NCBI GenBank assembly: GCA_035048815.1
Contig: JAUCBN010000038.1
Span: 15,500,501-15,564,500 of the forward strand
Length of the DNA: 64,000 nucleotides
Source of the DNA: Abelmoschus esculentus
Lineage: Eukaryota > Streptophyta > Magnoliopsida > Malvales > Malvaceae
Direction: 5' to 3'
Shown: positions 41,480 through 53,019 of the stretch, piece after piece
Layout: each line of letters begins with the position of its first letter
How positions within the stretch are numbered: the stretch's first letter is position 1
Program-made: the position numbers and the translations under genes
The notes under the pieces: generated by a model
Database searches by the model: none
Told to the model about the DNA's origin: nothing
What the model saw: only the letters and a program-made list of their open reading frames with translations

Positions 41480-44470
41480 ATGGAAACTATTTGTTGCCTG
41501 CTATGGGTGTTAATGTTGCATCTGTCATGGAGTTTGTCTTCTTCATTTCCTCTACAATCCTCTCCATGTCTCCCGGACCAGAGAAATGCTTTGCTCCAAT
41601 TTAAAAACACCATTTCTACTGACTGTTGGTTTGATCCTCAAACTGGTTACCCGAGGGCGGACTCTTGGAACAGCAGCGTAGATTGTTGTTCATGGCAGGG
41701 AGTCGAATGCGACAAGCTAACTGGTCTTGTAACCGGCATCGATCTTAGTCACAGTTGTCTTGAAGGTTCTCTCTTTCCAAGTGCAAACAACAGCCTCTTT
41801 CACCTGTGGAAACTTCGATCGCTTGACCTGAGCTTCAACAACCTCGATGGCTTCCCACTCGAGAACACCAGCAGCCTGTTTCGCTTTCGTGGACTACGAC
41901 AACTCAAGCTCGCTCACAACAATTTCAATGGCACCATCTCATCAGAGTTGTTTAGTGAAATGGTGAGTCTAACTCATCTTGATCTCTCTTATAATGCCTT
42001 CTCTGGTTTAATCTCGTATCGAATCAGTCGCTTGTCAAGTTTGGTTTCACTTGATCTTTCCACTGATGAATTTAGTAGCCACTTGAGACTTGATGGACAA
42101 GGTTTTGACATGCTTGCAAGAAACTTAACCAAATTAAGAAACCTTGTGCTAGACTCTGTAGATATGTCTGATGTTGCACTTACTTCCTTTCTAAACTTGG
42201 CTTCGTCGCTCGAACGTTTGAGTCTCCGTGATTGTCGATTACACGGGGAAGTTCCAACTCAAATCTTTCAGCTTCCGAACCTCAAACAAGTAGATTTAAG
42301 TTGGAATGAAAATCTCACAGGTTATCTCCCTAAGATAAATTCGAGTAGTGGCCTTGAATTGTTGCACCTTTCTCATTGTGGTTTTAGAGGTTCGATTCCG
42401 CAATCATTCGGAAATTTCACTCGAATCATTACTCTAGATTTGTCTGGAAATTGGCTTCAAGGACAAATTCCAGATGTTTTTGGGAACCTTACCAAATTAA
42501 CTTCTTTGTCATGTTCTTCATGCAATTTGAGTGGTCAAATTCCATTAACTTTGTTCAACCTCAAAGAAATTACCTATCTGGATTTGTCACATAATCACTT
42601 GGAAAGTTCTTTGCCAACATGGTTGTTTGCTCTGCCATCTCTGCTAGTTTTGGACCTCAGTCATAACAAACTAGCCGGTCCGGTGGACCGACTTCAGATA
42701 CCTAGTTCTGTCCAAATTGTTGATTTGAGTTCTAACAACTTTGATGGTCCGATACCGGATTCCATTTTTGATCTTATGAACCTTACTGAACTCTATTTGT
42801 CATCAAACAACTTGAGTGGTGTCGTCAAGTCGGATATGCTTTCGAAACTCACTAGTCTCGAAGTTCTTAATCTTTCGAATAATAGTTTCCTGGATTTAAG
42901 CACAAGTGACAATGGGGTTAACTATTCTTTTCCTCGGCTTGGAGCTGTGCTATTCTTTTCTTGTAGCGCAAGGCACTTCCCGAATTTCTTTAGAACATCA
43001 AACTTGAAGGTTTTAGATCTTTCGAATAACATAATTTCTGGAGGAATTTCGAAATGGGAAGCAGAAGGGTGGAAAGAATTAGAAGCGTTGAACCTTTCAT
43101 ATAACTCCTTGACCACTTTGGAGCAAATTCCAGGAAGGAGATTGAGAATTCTCGACCTTCGATCCAACTTGCTTCGCGGGTCGGTTCTCTCAACTTGCTT
43201 GAATGTTCAAACTCCAAATCCATTGTTGAACTTGCAAATGTTCTTAGTTTCAGAGAATAAATTGACAGGAAACATCCCTGCTTCTATCTGCAATTGGAGT
43301 TCACTTACAGTTCTGGACTTGTCCGAAAACAGCTTGAGTGGAACTATTCCCGAATGTCTCGGAAATTTCAGCTATGATCTTGAGGTCCTGGCTTTGCAGA
43401 TGAACAACCTGTATGGCAACATCCCTGATTCTTTTGTGAACAATGCATTGAGAAATCTGATCCTCAATGACAATCAGTTGGAAGGACTAGTACCACCATC
43501 TTTGGCTAATTCGACTTCATTAGAAGTTCTAAATTTAGGGAACAACAAGTTAACCGATATGTTTCCGCATTGGTTAGCTTCACTTCCAAGTCTGCAAGTT
43601 TTTATCTTGAGGTCGAATCGATTTCATGGATCACTCCCTGATTCCATGGCTTCATCTGACTTCTCTGCATTGCGAATAATCGATCTCTCCGGAAATGAGT
43701 TCTCCGGCAACTTGCCAACGGAACTCTTCCGGAATTTGAGAGCAATGACAGAGGTGCATAATTTGATACCCTCAATCTCATTAGTCAATAGATTTGGCAG
43801 CATTACATACAACGTTGAGTATTACAAAAATTCTGTGAATGTAACAACGAAAAGATTGGAGCTTGAGTTGACAAAGACGGTAGACATTTTCGTATCTATG
43901 GACTTGTCGAACAACCAATTCTGTGGACAAATTCCCGAGGATGTCGGACATCTTGTTTCCTTGCAAATGCTCAACTTTTCTCACAACAACCTCTCTGGTC
44001 CTATCCCAGAATTGTTTGGGAATTTGGTGGCACTTGAATCATTAGATCTTTCATCAAACAAGCTCAATGGCAAGATTCCTTCTCAAATGACTAAGCTGAC
44101 ATTTCTTGAAGTGTTGGATCTTTCTCAAAACGATCTTGTTGGACCAATTCCCCATGGGAATCAATTTGACACCTTTGATAACGATTCCTACATCGGCAAT
44201 TTGGGATTGTGTGGTTTACCATTGTCCAAGCAATGCAGCAACCACGGGGAGGTCGAACCACCAGCACCATCGGTCACGGAACATGACGATCCTCAAGTAC
44301 CCTTGTTTTGGAAAGTTGTAATGATGGGGTACGGTAGTGGAGTGGTGGTAGGACTCAGCGTTGGTTACATTGTTTTCACAACCAGAAGGCCATGGTGGTT
44401 TGTTCGAATGGTCGAGAGAGATTTACAGTACAGATTCACAAACTGTGTCCGAATGCTACATCTTGCTTAG
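41480..44470 (+). CDS. Cf/Ve-type leucine-rich-repeat receptor-like protein, intact
   Basis: Cell-surface receptor without a kinase, 996 aa, one coding exon. Order: signal peptide (1 to about 22), an N-terminal cap with paired cysteines (CLPDQRNALLQFKN ... DCCSWQGVECD), then about 30 leucine-rich repeats. A non-LRR island (about residues 753-800, RAMTEVHNL...ELTKTVD) separates about 26 repeats from a final block of four (IFVSMDLSNNQFCGQIPE onward), the C1-C2-C3 plan of Cf/Ve proteins. An acidic juxtamembrane stretch, a transmembrane helix (about 946-966, GYGSGVVVGLSVGYIVF with GxxxG spacing) and a short basic tail follow. Proteins of this type signal through SOBIR1-like adaptor kinases; the ligand here is unknown. 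A GT directly after the stop and an AG near 44,561 suggest a 3'-untranslated intron. Likely role: pathogen or damage recognition. Confidence 0.92.
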   Translation: METICCLLWVLMLHLSWSLSSSFPLQSSPCLPDQRNALLQFKNTISTDCWFDPQTGYPRADSWNSSVDCCSWQGVECDKLTGLVTGIDLSHSCLEGSLFPSANNSLFHLWKLRSLDLSFNNLDGFPLENTSSLFRFRGLRQLKLAHNNFNGTISSELFSEMVSLTHLDLSYNAFSGLISYRISRLSSLVSLDLSTDEFSSHLRLDGQGFDMLARNLTKLRNLVLDSVDMSDVALTSFLNLASSLERLSLRDCRLHGEVPTQIFQLPNLKQVDLSWNENLTGYLPKINSSSGLELLHLSHCGFRGSIPQSFGNFTRIITLDLSGNWLQGQIPDVFGNLTKLTSLSCSSCNLSGQIPLTLFNLKEITYLDLSHNHLESSLPTWLFALPSLLVLDLSHNKLAGPVDRLQIPSSVQIVDLSSNNFDGPIPDSIFDLMNLTELYLSSNNLSGVVKSDMLSKLTSLEVLNLSNNSFLDLSTSDNGVNYSFPRLGAVLFFSCSARHFPNFFRTSNLKVLDLSNNIISGGISKWEAEGWKELEALNLSYNSLTTLEQIPGRRLRILDLRSNLLRGSVLSTCLNVQTPNPLLNLQMFLVSENKLTGNIPASICNWSSLTVLDLSENSLSGTIPECLGNFSYDLEVLALQMNNLYGNIPDSFVNNALRNLILNDNQLEGLVPPSLANSTSLEVLNLGNNKLTDMFPHWLASLPSLQVFILRSNRFHGSLPDSMASSDFSALRIIDLSGNEFSGNLPTELFRNLRAMTEVHNLIPSISLVNRFGSITYNVEYYKNSVNVTTKRLELELTKTVDIFVSMDLSNNQFCGQIPEDVGHLVSLQMLNFSHNNLSGPIPELFGNLVALESLDLSSNKLNGKIPSQMTKLTFLEVLDLSQNDLVGPIPHGNQFDTFDNDSYIGNLGLCGLPLSKQCSNHGEVEPPAPSVTEHDDPQVPLFWKVVMMGYGSGVVVGLSVGYIVFTTRRPWWFVRMVERDLQYRFTNCVRMLHLA

Positions 44471-45163
44471 GTGAGTTTCTAATAAGCTTTTAAAAAGTTT
44501 CATTTTCTTAATCTAATATATAAGTTGGTAACATTTTTTTTTTGTTTTCATCATTTGCCAGTGTCATTGGAACTTTAAGCTGAATTCGATGGGAAGATGT
44601 TGCAGGTCTATAACTTCGTCATCGAAACCGAATTGAATAAACTTAGACTGTTTCGAGTGCCTTTGTCTTCAGTTCTATAACTTCGTCGTCGCAGGTCTCT
44701 GTTCTGAAAATGTTGTATAAACAGTCTGTTATGTATCTGTCATCTTCTTGTTGTCTAAATTAAAATGCCAAAATCTACTTCTTATTCTTGCATTACACGC
44801 AAGCTTTACTCACAATGGCAAATCGTTTATCATATAAACACGATACGATTACACGAGAAGAACATACGTTGGACATAACATGAATGTCTGAAAAGTTATA
44901 TAATGCAAATTATATATGAGATTCAAATGCCAAAAACAGCAACCAAGAGCATCGTAATCTGCAGCATATTGCAAGGGACCGACCAAAACCGGGGAACATC
45001 GGCAGGAGTTTTCAGTCACCTATCGATTTTTGCAGAAGCAAAGTTAATCCCTTCTCATCTCCACAATAAACCTCTGATGTTGGCCATGTTTGGAGTTTCA
45101 TAGGACAAAAAAATTTCCCAAATCACCAACTGTTTAATGAAAAATGGGAAACTTCATTCCCAG
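44471..45163 (+). other. 3' region of the intact receptor-like protein gene
   Basis: No coding region is supported. It begins with GTGAGT right after the stop and has ...TTTGCCAG at about 44,554-44,561, consistent with an untranslated intron. The phrase 'tctataacttcgtc.tcg' is repeated at about 44,607 and 44,674. Confidence 0.5.
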
Positions 45164-45513
45164 TGCTACTTTTAATTGAATCTTCCACATTTCTGTGTTA
45201 TGTTTTCTTTGCATTCAATTCGAGTTTTAACATCCATTAGTGGGAAAATGTAGTGAATGGTCGTTCATAGTTAGTTCTTGTTCACCATGGTAAGCTCATC
45301 CACTTATATTCTATGATAAGCCATAGTCGATGTCAGTTTACGTATGTTCTGCAAGAAAAATCCGAATCAGAAGCTTCCAAATCTGCCGCCTTTGGCCTTT
45401 ACAAACTTTCCCTACTTTAAATAGAGGGTGGAGGGAGGTGAAAACGTATAGGATGTTTGAGTCTATGCTCTCATCATCACGTTTCTTTATTTCTTTAACT
45501 TTGTTGGGAAAAT
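45164..45513 (+). repeat. Second copy of the receptor upstream region
   Basis: 45,166-45,295 matches 40,372-40,515 with scattered substitutions and a small deletion (gatgtgattcgac shortened). After that the two upstream regions part. TTTAAATAGAGG at about 45,416 is a TATA-like candidate for the pseudogene copy. Confidence 0.75.
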
Positions 45514-46331
45514 ATGGAAACTCTTCGTTGCTTGCTATTGGTATTAATGTTACAGCTTTCATGGAGTTCGTCTTCCTCTGTTCCTCCTCCGTCCTCTCAT
45601 TTATGTCTCCCGGACCAGAGAGATGTTTTACTCCAATTTAAAGACACCATTTCTGTTTACTGCTGGCAAGATTCTGATTACCCCAGGACAAAGTCTTGGA
45701 ACAAAAGTTTTGATTGTTGTTCATGGCAAGGAGTCAGTTGCGACAAGCTCACTGGTCTTGTAATCGGCATCGATCTAAGACACAGTTGCCTTGGTGGTCA
45801 TCTCTTTGCAAACAACAGCCCCTTTTGCCTTCACAGCCTACAATGGATTGACCTCAGCTCCAACGACCTCTATGGGTCTCCTTTTGAGAACACCAGCAGC
45901 AGCCTATTTCACTTTCATGGACTCCAACGACTCAATGGTGGCGCAATCTCATGGGAGTTATTTAGTCAGTTGGCGAGTTTAACCCATCTTAATCTCTCTG
46001 GTAATGAGTTCTCAGGCTTGATCCCATCTCAAATAAGTCTCTTGTCAAATTTGGTCTAACTTCTCTGCATTGCAAATAATTGATCTCTCCGTAAATGAGT
46101 TCACCGGTCCCTTGCCGAAATCATTATTTCAGAATTCGAGGGCAATGACAGTAGTACCTAAAGAAAGGATTTCATACTTGTACATATACGGCTCGAGTGG
46201 TGGCGGTTTTCAACCTGCATACACGTTTGAGTATTATTTCCAAATTTCTGTGACTATAACAACAAAGACAATGGAGATTGAATTGACAAAGACTGCAGAC
46301 ATTTTTGTATCTATGGATCTGTCAAACAACC
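45514..46331 (+). pseudogene. Receptor-like protein pseudogene (tandem copy with internal deletion)
   Basis: The first ~180 codons match the start of the neighbouring intact gene (METLRCLLLVLMLQLSW, CLPDQRDVLLQFKDTI, DCCSWQGVSCD), through LRR 3. At about 46,057 the sequence jumps from the point corresponding to about 42,059 in the intact copy to that corresponding to about 43,659, removing roughly 1.6 kb (LRRs 4-25) and shifting the frame into a stop. The rest reads IIDLSVNEFTGPLPKSLFQN, the island and VSMDLSNN, and is then cut by an LTR element at 46,332. The last four repeats, membrane helix and tail are missing from the window. It cannot give a working receptor. Confidence 0.9.
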
Positions 46332-46775
46332 TGTCATGGCTGAGGGCATCGATGGAAAAATGAAGAAGCTATCGAAGGAAGAAGAGAGGAAGGAATTAGG
46401 GTTCGTACAGACCAATGTGGGGGAAAAAATTATAATCAGTGTAAGGAGCCGAACGACACCGTTTTGGAAGGCATTGAAGTGGGCGAGTCAGATCGGATGA
46501 ATGAACCGAGCCAAGACTCTTTACACTGAATTGAACCAGATGAATCGGTTAATTATTTTTATTATGATTATGGTTATTATCTCTTTTATGAGTTGTCACT
46601 TGTGTAGGCATTATGTTGATACCTGTCCAAAAATAAGAATGGTGTACCCTAAAATAGTAGGGCAAGAATGTTTAGCCATTATGTTGGAAATACACTCATC
46701 AATGAAATTCTCTATCTTCTACCTCTATTTTTGAGTTCTTCTTGATTCCTTTCTCAATCCAGTATAACTATTACA
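46332..46775 (+). repeat. 5' LTR of the truncated chromovirus-like element
   Basis: Left edge: receptor-like sequence (SMDLSNN) stops and TGTCATGGC begins. Right edge: ...ACTATTACA followed by TTGGTATCAGATTCTGG. No second copy is in the window, so the boundaries rest on TG...CA, the pseudogene break and the primer site. Confidence 0.7.
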
Positions 46776-46776
46776 T

Positions 46777-46792
46777 TGGTATCAGATTCTGG
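46777..46792 (+). other. Primer binding site (tRNA-iMet type)
   Basis: TGGTATCAGATTCTGG; the first ten bases match the complement of initiator tRNA-Met. Placed one base after the LTR end. Confidence 0.75.
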
Positions 46793-46838
46793 TTACTGAT
46801 CCACCATCACGCTGGGTAAACTCAAGAAAACACAAGCA

Positions 46839-48469
46839 ATGGGAGACACAACCGACCTAACTGGGATTCAACGCCAGTTGGATGAAATGAAACTCAACAA
46901 TGGAAACTTGGAAACTCGCTTGGGACAACTGGAATCTACCCTGGAAAGCACACAGACTGATTTGCGCAACCTTCTCGATGTGGTTAATCGTGTCGCAAAC
47001 AGACTCGAGACGGACACACCTGAGAAGCAACAACCTTCACCTGCAATGGCTCAAACACAACAGGTGGGTAAAAAAATCAGTCCAACTTACAGTTATTGAT
47101 GAAAGAGAACGATATACTATGCAAATGGACGAACCTGGACTTTTAGCTACCAAACCCCAAGCTCCTACTTATTCTAGAGATAAAGTTCTCATGGGCACCC
47201 ACTGGTCCGAGAAAGGAGACACCTCTCTCTTACAAGACTTACCTCTTCATGTGAGTAATCTTTCACCTACTCCTCCTACTTCATTTAGATTCAAACCTAA
47301 AGTAGAACTTCAGTGTTTTGATGGTGACACTCCTAGAAGTTGGTTACGTAAGTGCGGGAAGTATTTTGTTATTGATGTTCCAGAGGAGCAGAAGTTGGAG
47401 GTGGCAGCCAGTACCTCATGGGAAAGCCGAAACTTGGTTCGACAGCTATATTATGAAAAATACAAGGTCACGTGGCAAGAATTTATGACTGACTTATGCC
47501 ACAGATTCTGCGATCGAACTACAACTGATACTATTGAAGAATTCAATAAATTGGTTCAGAAAAATTCTATTGAAGACTACCATGAAAAATTTGATGATCT
47601 CAAGCCATATATGCTGCTTCATAATTCATCTTTAACTGAAAGCTACTTTGTTTCAAGCTTTGTGAGCGGCTTGAAAGAGGACTTACGGCTTCGAGTTAAA
47701 GTTTTTCAACCTGCAACTGTTGCTGATGCTAGTCGGCAAGCTAAATTGTATGAAATGGCTAATGAGCTTGAAGCAAAGAAACACAAATTTCCCTCCAGAC
47801 CCTCTATATTTCCTACACAAACCCTACCTATCAAACCTTTATTACCAACCCCTACCTCAAAACCGCCGCAACCACTAGCACCTAATCCAAAGCAGTCCTT
47901 ACTCGACTGCCGAAGAGCCAACAATCTCTGTTTTAAGTGTGGGGAAAGATTTACCCAGGCCATCAGTGTAAACCCAAACAGTTTAATTTGATGGAAGAGC
48001 AAATTTCTGCTGATAACTTGCCCACAACTGAACCTCCAGAACCTGAACTTCCCTTACTGTCAGTACCTGAGGAGGATTTGGAAATATCGATACATGCCTC
48101 GACAGGGAATGTGGGACACCATACACTAAGAATTCAGGGGACAATAAAAGGCAAGCCCTTGAATATTTTAGTTTACAGTGGGAGTACCCATAGTTTTGTG
48201 ACAGAAACATGGGCTAAAGAGGGATTAGAAGTCATGTCTACAACTCCATTGGCAATTACAATGGCGAATGATGAAAAGTTATACAGTTTAGCCACTAGTA
48301 AACAACTTAGTTGGAAGATGCAGGGTCACTCCTTTTACCACGATTTTCGTTTATTACAAATGGGAGGTACAAATATAGTCTTATGAGTTGATTGGATGAA
48401 AACCTACAGCCCTATACTAATGGATTTTAATACTATGACCATTTCTTTCACCAAGGAGGGAAAGCAAAC
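46839..48469 (+). pseudogene. gag: gag-protease fragment of the chromovirus-like element
   Basis: Starts MGDTTDLTGIQRQLDEM with a coiled coil; a frame change near 47,090 follows. The capsid part has LQCFDGDTPRSWLRKCGKYF and YHEKFDDLKPYMLL. The zinc knuckle CFKCGERF...GH-C (about 47,930-47,960) is split by another frame change. The protease begins LVYSGSTHSFVTETWA: the family has D-S-G-S/T-H, and here Asp is replaced by Tyr, so the catalytic residue is lost. A TGA near 48,384 is followed by VDWMKTYSPI, the usual end of protease. The sequence is then cut by Ogre copy B. Confidence 0.85.
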
Positions 48470-51400
48470 TGTTGCGACCCTTTAAAAGTCTAAATAATTA
48501 ATGGGTATGAGGAAGGTCACTAGTGAAAATGAAATTTAGGGATTGAAATTCTGAAAAGAAGAATTAGGTCTTGGAATTTTGGGATTAGGGTTTTAAATTA
48601 GAAATTGATTTGAAATATTGGGAATTAGGGTTTAGGTTGTTTTTTTTAAAATGGGAATTTTGAAAATTAGGGTTTAAAAATCCTAAATTAAAGTGAATTG
48701 AGAATTTTGAGAACTAGTTAAAAGGAATTGAAAAGATTTAAAAGATTAGGGGTAAAACTGATTTTAGGGATTTAAAACTTAAGGATTAAGACATTTGCAA
48801 GGATTTAAAAGGGATAGAAAATATTTAAAGATTTTAAAAAAGGGTGGAATCGCCACCGGCCACTTTGGTAGGCCGGACACCGTAAAAACCAGAGATTCAA
48901 AATGATTTAGGTTCAAGAGTCGGTTACGGTTAAAAACGGGTTTAGAGTTTAAAACCGCCCAAAATTGGCACCTTTATAAATTACCGCTTAATTAATTTTA
49001 GATTTTTTAGATTAAAGTAGCATTTAAATTAATTTTTGTTTAAAGATTCGAATCAATTTTATTTTTACCGTGTCTTTATTCGGAGGCAACGTACACACCG
49101 CGACCAATGCGTTGGAACACGGGCCCGTTACGACCGAATAAAGACAATAAAATTAAATTCATTAATTATCAAAGTGAGATTTGGAGACGTATAACACATA
49201 TAAGAGCACCGAAGAAACTTAAAACAAACCAAACAAAAATATATACAAAAAGTAAATGCGACAAATAAAATAAAGATCATCCTAAAGTAACTATGTACAA
49301 CAAAGATAAAATACATACACTATAAGGATAAAATAAATAGATGCGAACATGACATAAATATAAACAAAAGATGATAAGTTGGAATGCCCATGTATGAAAA
49401 CATGTATAACCTGGTAAATTAAAAGCATAAATAAAAGATTATGTACAACATACATATAATGAATCAAAAGTGTAAATAATAATGCATGACATAAGTATTT
49501 ACATAATATAGTAAAACACGAATAAATGACAATAATAATAAAAAAAGAATAAAAATAAATAGACAAGTATACAAAAGACATGGTGTAGCAAATTAAAGAT
49601 ATAATAAAATAGGTATATGCAGAATGAATAAGACAACAAATGTAACACAAATAAAAAACAAGAATAAATAAATGGATGGATAAAATAAAAGAAAATTTTA
49701 AAGGATATATGCAAAATAGGGAAAATAGGCTTCTGAAAATGACCATATTGCAAGGATTTAAAAACTTCTGAGCCCTCAAAACACTATTTCAAAGTGAGAA
49801 AGGGCTTAAAAGCTTAAACAAGAACAATGAAGGATCTCTAATTAAAAATACCACTTTGAAAGATGATAATCGTTTGATTTGGTGACTAAAATGTGGGATT
49901 TTCAAAAGCTTGAAGGACCTATTGAATGAATACATTGGGACGGAGGGTTTTAATGAGGCGATTAGCCCGTTTTCAGTTTAGTCCCCGAGTATAAAAGATA
50001 AATTTTTATTTTAAAATCATTTTAACAACCCAAAACTCCAAAGAGAAAACAATATTCTCTCATTTGTTCTTCTGAGAATCCAGAAACATCAAGAACACGA
50101 TGGTGTTCTTTTGGATTTCTCAGGAAAGCAAACGCCGGCCACCGTACTCCGCCGTACAGGAGAAAATAAAATGCCTCTTTCTCATCTATTTTCAAAGCCA
50201 AAAACGAATCCTTCCTCCTTTTTGTAAAAACGGAGTAAAAAACTCTTGTTTACAACCCAAAACGAAATTAAAACCCCTCTTCTCGACTTCGAAAACCGAG
50301 AGGAAAATAGTTTTCTCCTTCAGTTCGAAGAAAGGGGAAAAAAGAACCACTCTCATTCGATTTTGGCTCACCCGAAACGGCGCAAAGGCCAAGGTTTATC
50401 ACCGACGAAAGAATATCAGAGAGGAGACTCGATCGACACGAAAGAGGTAAAAGCGGAACCCCTGCTTTATTGTATATGCATGCAAAAAACGAAAAGGAGA
50501 AATTATACCTCTAAAACACTTGGTTTGTATTGATTTTTGTAAAATGAGGGGAACCCCTTACATGGTGTTGTTCTTTTGCCTTTATAGCCGAATATTACAT
50601 GAAAGATAAAACAAGGAAAGAAAGTTGTCATTTTTCTTTTGGATGTATTCGCTTGTCTACTGAAGTTGTTCACTGTGCACTGTAATTCTTAGCCGGACTG
50701 TTCTGATTTCCCTGATGTATTTGTTGAATTGTTAGCCTCTCTGCCTAGTTGTGTACGAATTCTGACAAGGTTATTTTCTTGTGCATATGTGGCTACTGGA
50801 CGAGTGATGAGGCCATCGGAGAATCGTCGCCGGCGATCGGAATCGAACGGACGACAACTGGAGAAGCGAGAGGTCGTCTGGGAACCAAATGGTCTTTCGC
50901 GTGCTCAGCACGCGCGCGTGGGAGGTGAGCGGTCAATGCGCGTGGGGCGCGTGCAAGCGTCCAGAAGCTTCCTCCTTGTGATCGTGGCCGTTGGATCATA
51001 GATCTGATCCAACGGCTCACAGCCGGCTGCGCAAGAGGACAAAAGGGGGGTTGATTAGGGTTTCTAGGTTATAACCGGTTTGGGCTGGGGTTACGGGCTC
51101 AAGCATTATTTGATTTGTATAAAGGGCTTGTATATATTTATATTGGATTTGTGTATGGACTGTTATATTATTTTTTTTTTGGCTTAATTATTCATTTAAG
51201 GGTTTATTATTTATGTTTTATTTATTTGAAATATAATAATAATAAAATACTAAATAAAATTAAATAATAATAATAATAATAACAAAAGATAATAATAATA
51301 CAATAACATAAAATAATAATAATAATAATAAAAAACCAAATAAAGGATGATAATAAAAATAAAGTAATAACGTATTAATAATAATATTAACAAATAAACC

Positions 51401-51755
51401 AATAAAAGAAAAGAAATATATGTATATCACAGTAGGAATGAAAATATTAATAATAATAAACAAAATGGAGTAAAGCTTTTAAATAATAAACCAGTTTACC
51501 GAAAATTAAGATTAAAAATAACATATGATATATATATATATATATTAAAAGGAAGTAGAAAGAACAAAATATTAGTATGTATAATTTTAATATATATATA
51601 CATAAAATAATATTTTTGTGATTTTTTGGATAAAAATACATATACGCTAATGAAGTAATTTTTGATTCTCTTTTTCTGACATTTTCAAGCCCGTTATTGA
51701 AATGAAAATTAAAATTGAACCCGAATTTAAACACCGGATAAAATTAGTGATTACA
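48470..51755 (-). repeat. 3' LTR of copy B (3,286 bp)
   Basis: On the - strand it starts TGTAATCACTAATTTTATCC like copy A and ends GGGTCGCAACA. Shared islands with copy A's LTR include the start, the GC-richer promoter block with CTATAAA (50,581-50,587) and the GGCCGGTGGCG-containing block near 48,850. Between them the sequences are strongly diverged. Frames within it are not supported as genes. Confidence 0.9.
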
Positions 51756-51775
51756 GTTGCCCCTCTTTGCTTATC
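51756..51775 (-). other. Polypurine tract of copy B
   Basis: On the - strand GATAAGCAAAGAGGGGCAAC, identical to copy A, adjoining the TG of the 3' LTR. Confidence 0.88.
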
Positions 51776-53019
51776 TGACGATCCCTCTCTAGAATCCATA
51801 TCTTCGAGATGCTCTGATTTCTGATCATTGCAGTATCTGACGATCCCTCTCTTCGAGCGTATACCGTGGTGGGCGACCCCTCTCTTCGAGTGTATGTCGC
51901 AAAAACGATGTTGATCCCTTCTCCATAGAATCCACATCATCGAGATGCTCTGATTTCTGATCATTGTAGCATCTGACGGTCCCTCTCTTCGAGCGTATAC
52001 CGTAGTGGGCGCACATTGAAGTGCTAGTGTTCCTCTTTCCTGCAAATGCATATGATGTGACATGGTATGGGTTAGCATGCTCCTATTCTACATGATACAT
52101 GTTCGGGTCACAGACGAAAGTTGTTCGGATCTGGTCTCTTTGATTTCATGTCTTCTCTGTAATCGTTCCCTATGTTAGGACTCAAGCCATCTGCTGACAT
52201 TGTTTTCCGCCTCCAAAAACGGGATTCCTAAATTTACTTCTTTTAGAGCACTCGTTCGCAGGTTTTCGCTTTGACGACTTTTCCTTCCCCTTTTTCCTTT
52301 TTTCTTTTTCTTTTTCTTTTCTTTTTCTTCTCCTTTTCTTTCTTCTTTTTCCTTTTTCTCTTTTTCTTTCTTTTTCTTTTGTCTCTTTTTTCTTTCTTTT
52401 TCTTCTTCTCTTTCTCTTTTCCTTTCCTTTAGGCGCCCTTTCGGGTTTTCACCTTATAGAGTTGAATCTTCGATGATCTCTGTTGATTACTGCGGGTTGA
52501 CTTGGACTTCGCTTCTCTCCGACCTGTAGCTGATGGGATAAATCATAGCGATTTTTTTAAAAAACTTTGTTCATTGATGTTCCGGGTTGATTTATCTATG
52601 AATATACCGAAAAGGAATGAATATGATGCAACAAGAAATATTTAATATAGCTATTATATTTCAAAAGTCATGGAAAACACGAAATATGCAAGAGAAGGAG
52701 GAGAATTAAACTCAAAACAGACTTCACAATATTGGAGGTATGAATGATACGAGAACTCATCAACCGCATCGAAGATCTTGCTTCTCGACTTGATCACACC
52801 AGCCTCCGAGAAGGTTGACGAAGTGTCGGGCCTTGCAAATATTCGAGCCGCCCTTTCGGTTTTTCAACTCAAAATCTCCTTCGGTTCTAAGGCGTCCTTT
52901 TTGGATTTTTACCTTAAACCCTCTTGTGGTCCTAAGGTGCCCTTTTCGGGTTTTCACCCTGAACCCTCCATTTTTTTCTTTTTTTTATCTTTTTTTTTAT
53001 CTTATCTTCCCCCTCTAAC
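51776..53019 (-). repeat. 3' untranslated repeats of copy B
   Basis: Contains about two units of the ~137-bp tandem repeat (51,790-52,020), a purine tract (pyrimidine on +, 52,290-52,430), CCCGAAAGGG motifs (at about 52,436-52,445, with variants near 52,852 and 52,942) and a shorter purine tract near 52,970-53,005. Same order as in copy A but shortened. Confidence 0.82.

Larger units (their letters stand above)
46332..48469 (+). mobile_element. Chromovirus-like Ty3/gypsy element, 5' part only
   Basis: A 444-bp LTR (46,332-46,775, TGTCATGG...TTACA), a tRNA-iMet-type primer site and gag-protease are present. At 48,470 the element is interrupted by the 3' LTR of Ogre copy B. The remaining pol and 3' LTR would be expected beyond copy B but are not seen in the window. 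The bases before the LTR (caacc) are the candidate target duplication, not checkable here. It is inserted in the receptor pseudogene, so it is younger than the duplication. Confidence 0.82.

Noticed and set aside
50100..51001. Plus-strand frames of 90-116 aa in copy B's LTR
   Set aside because: Within the LTR, antisense to the element, with no recognisable domain; the promoter block explains the composition.
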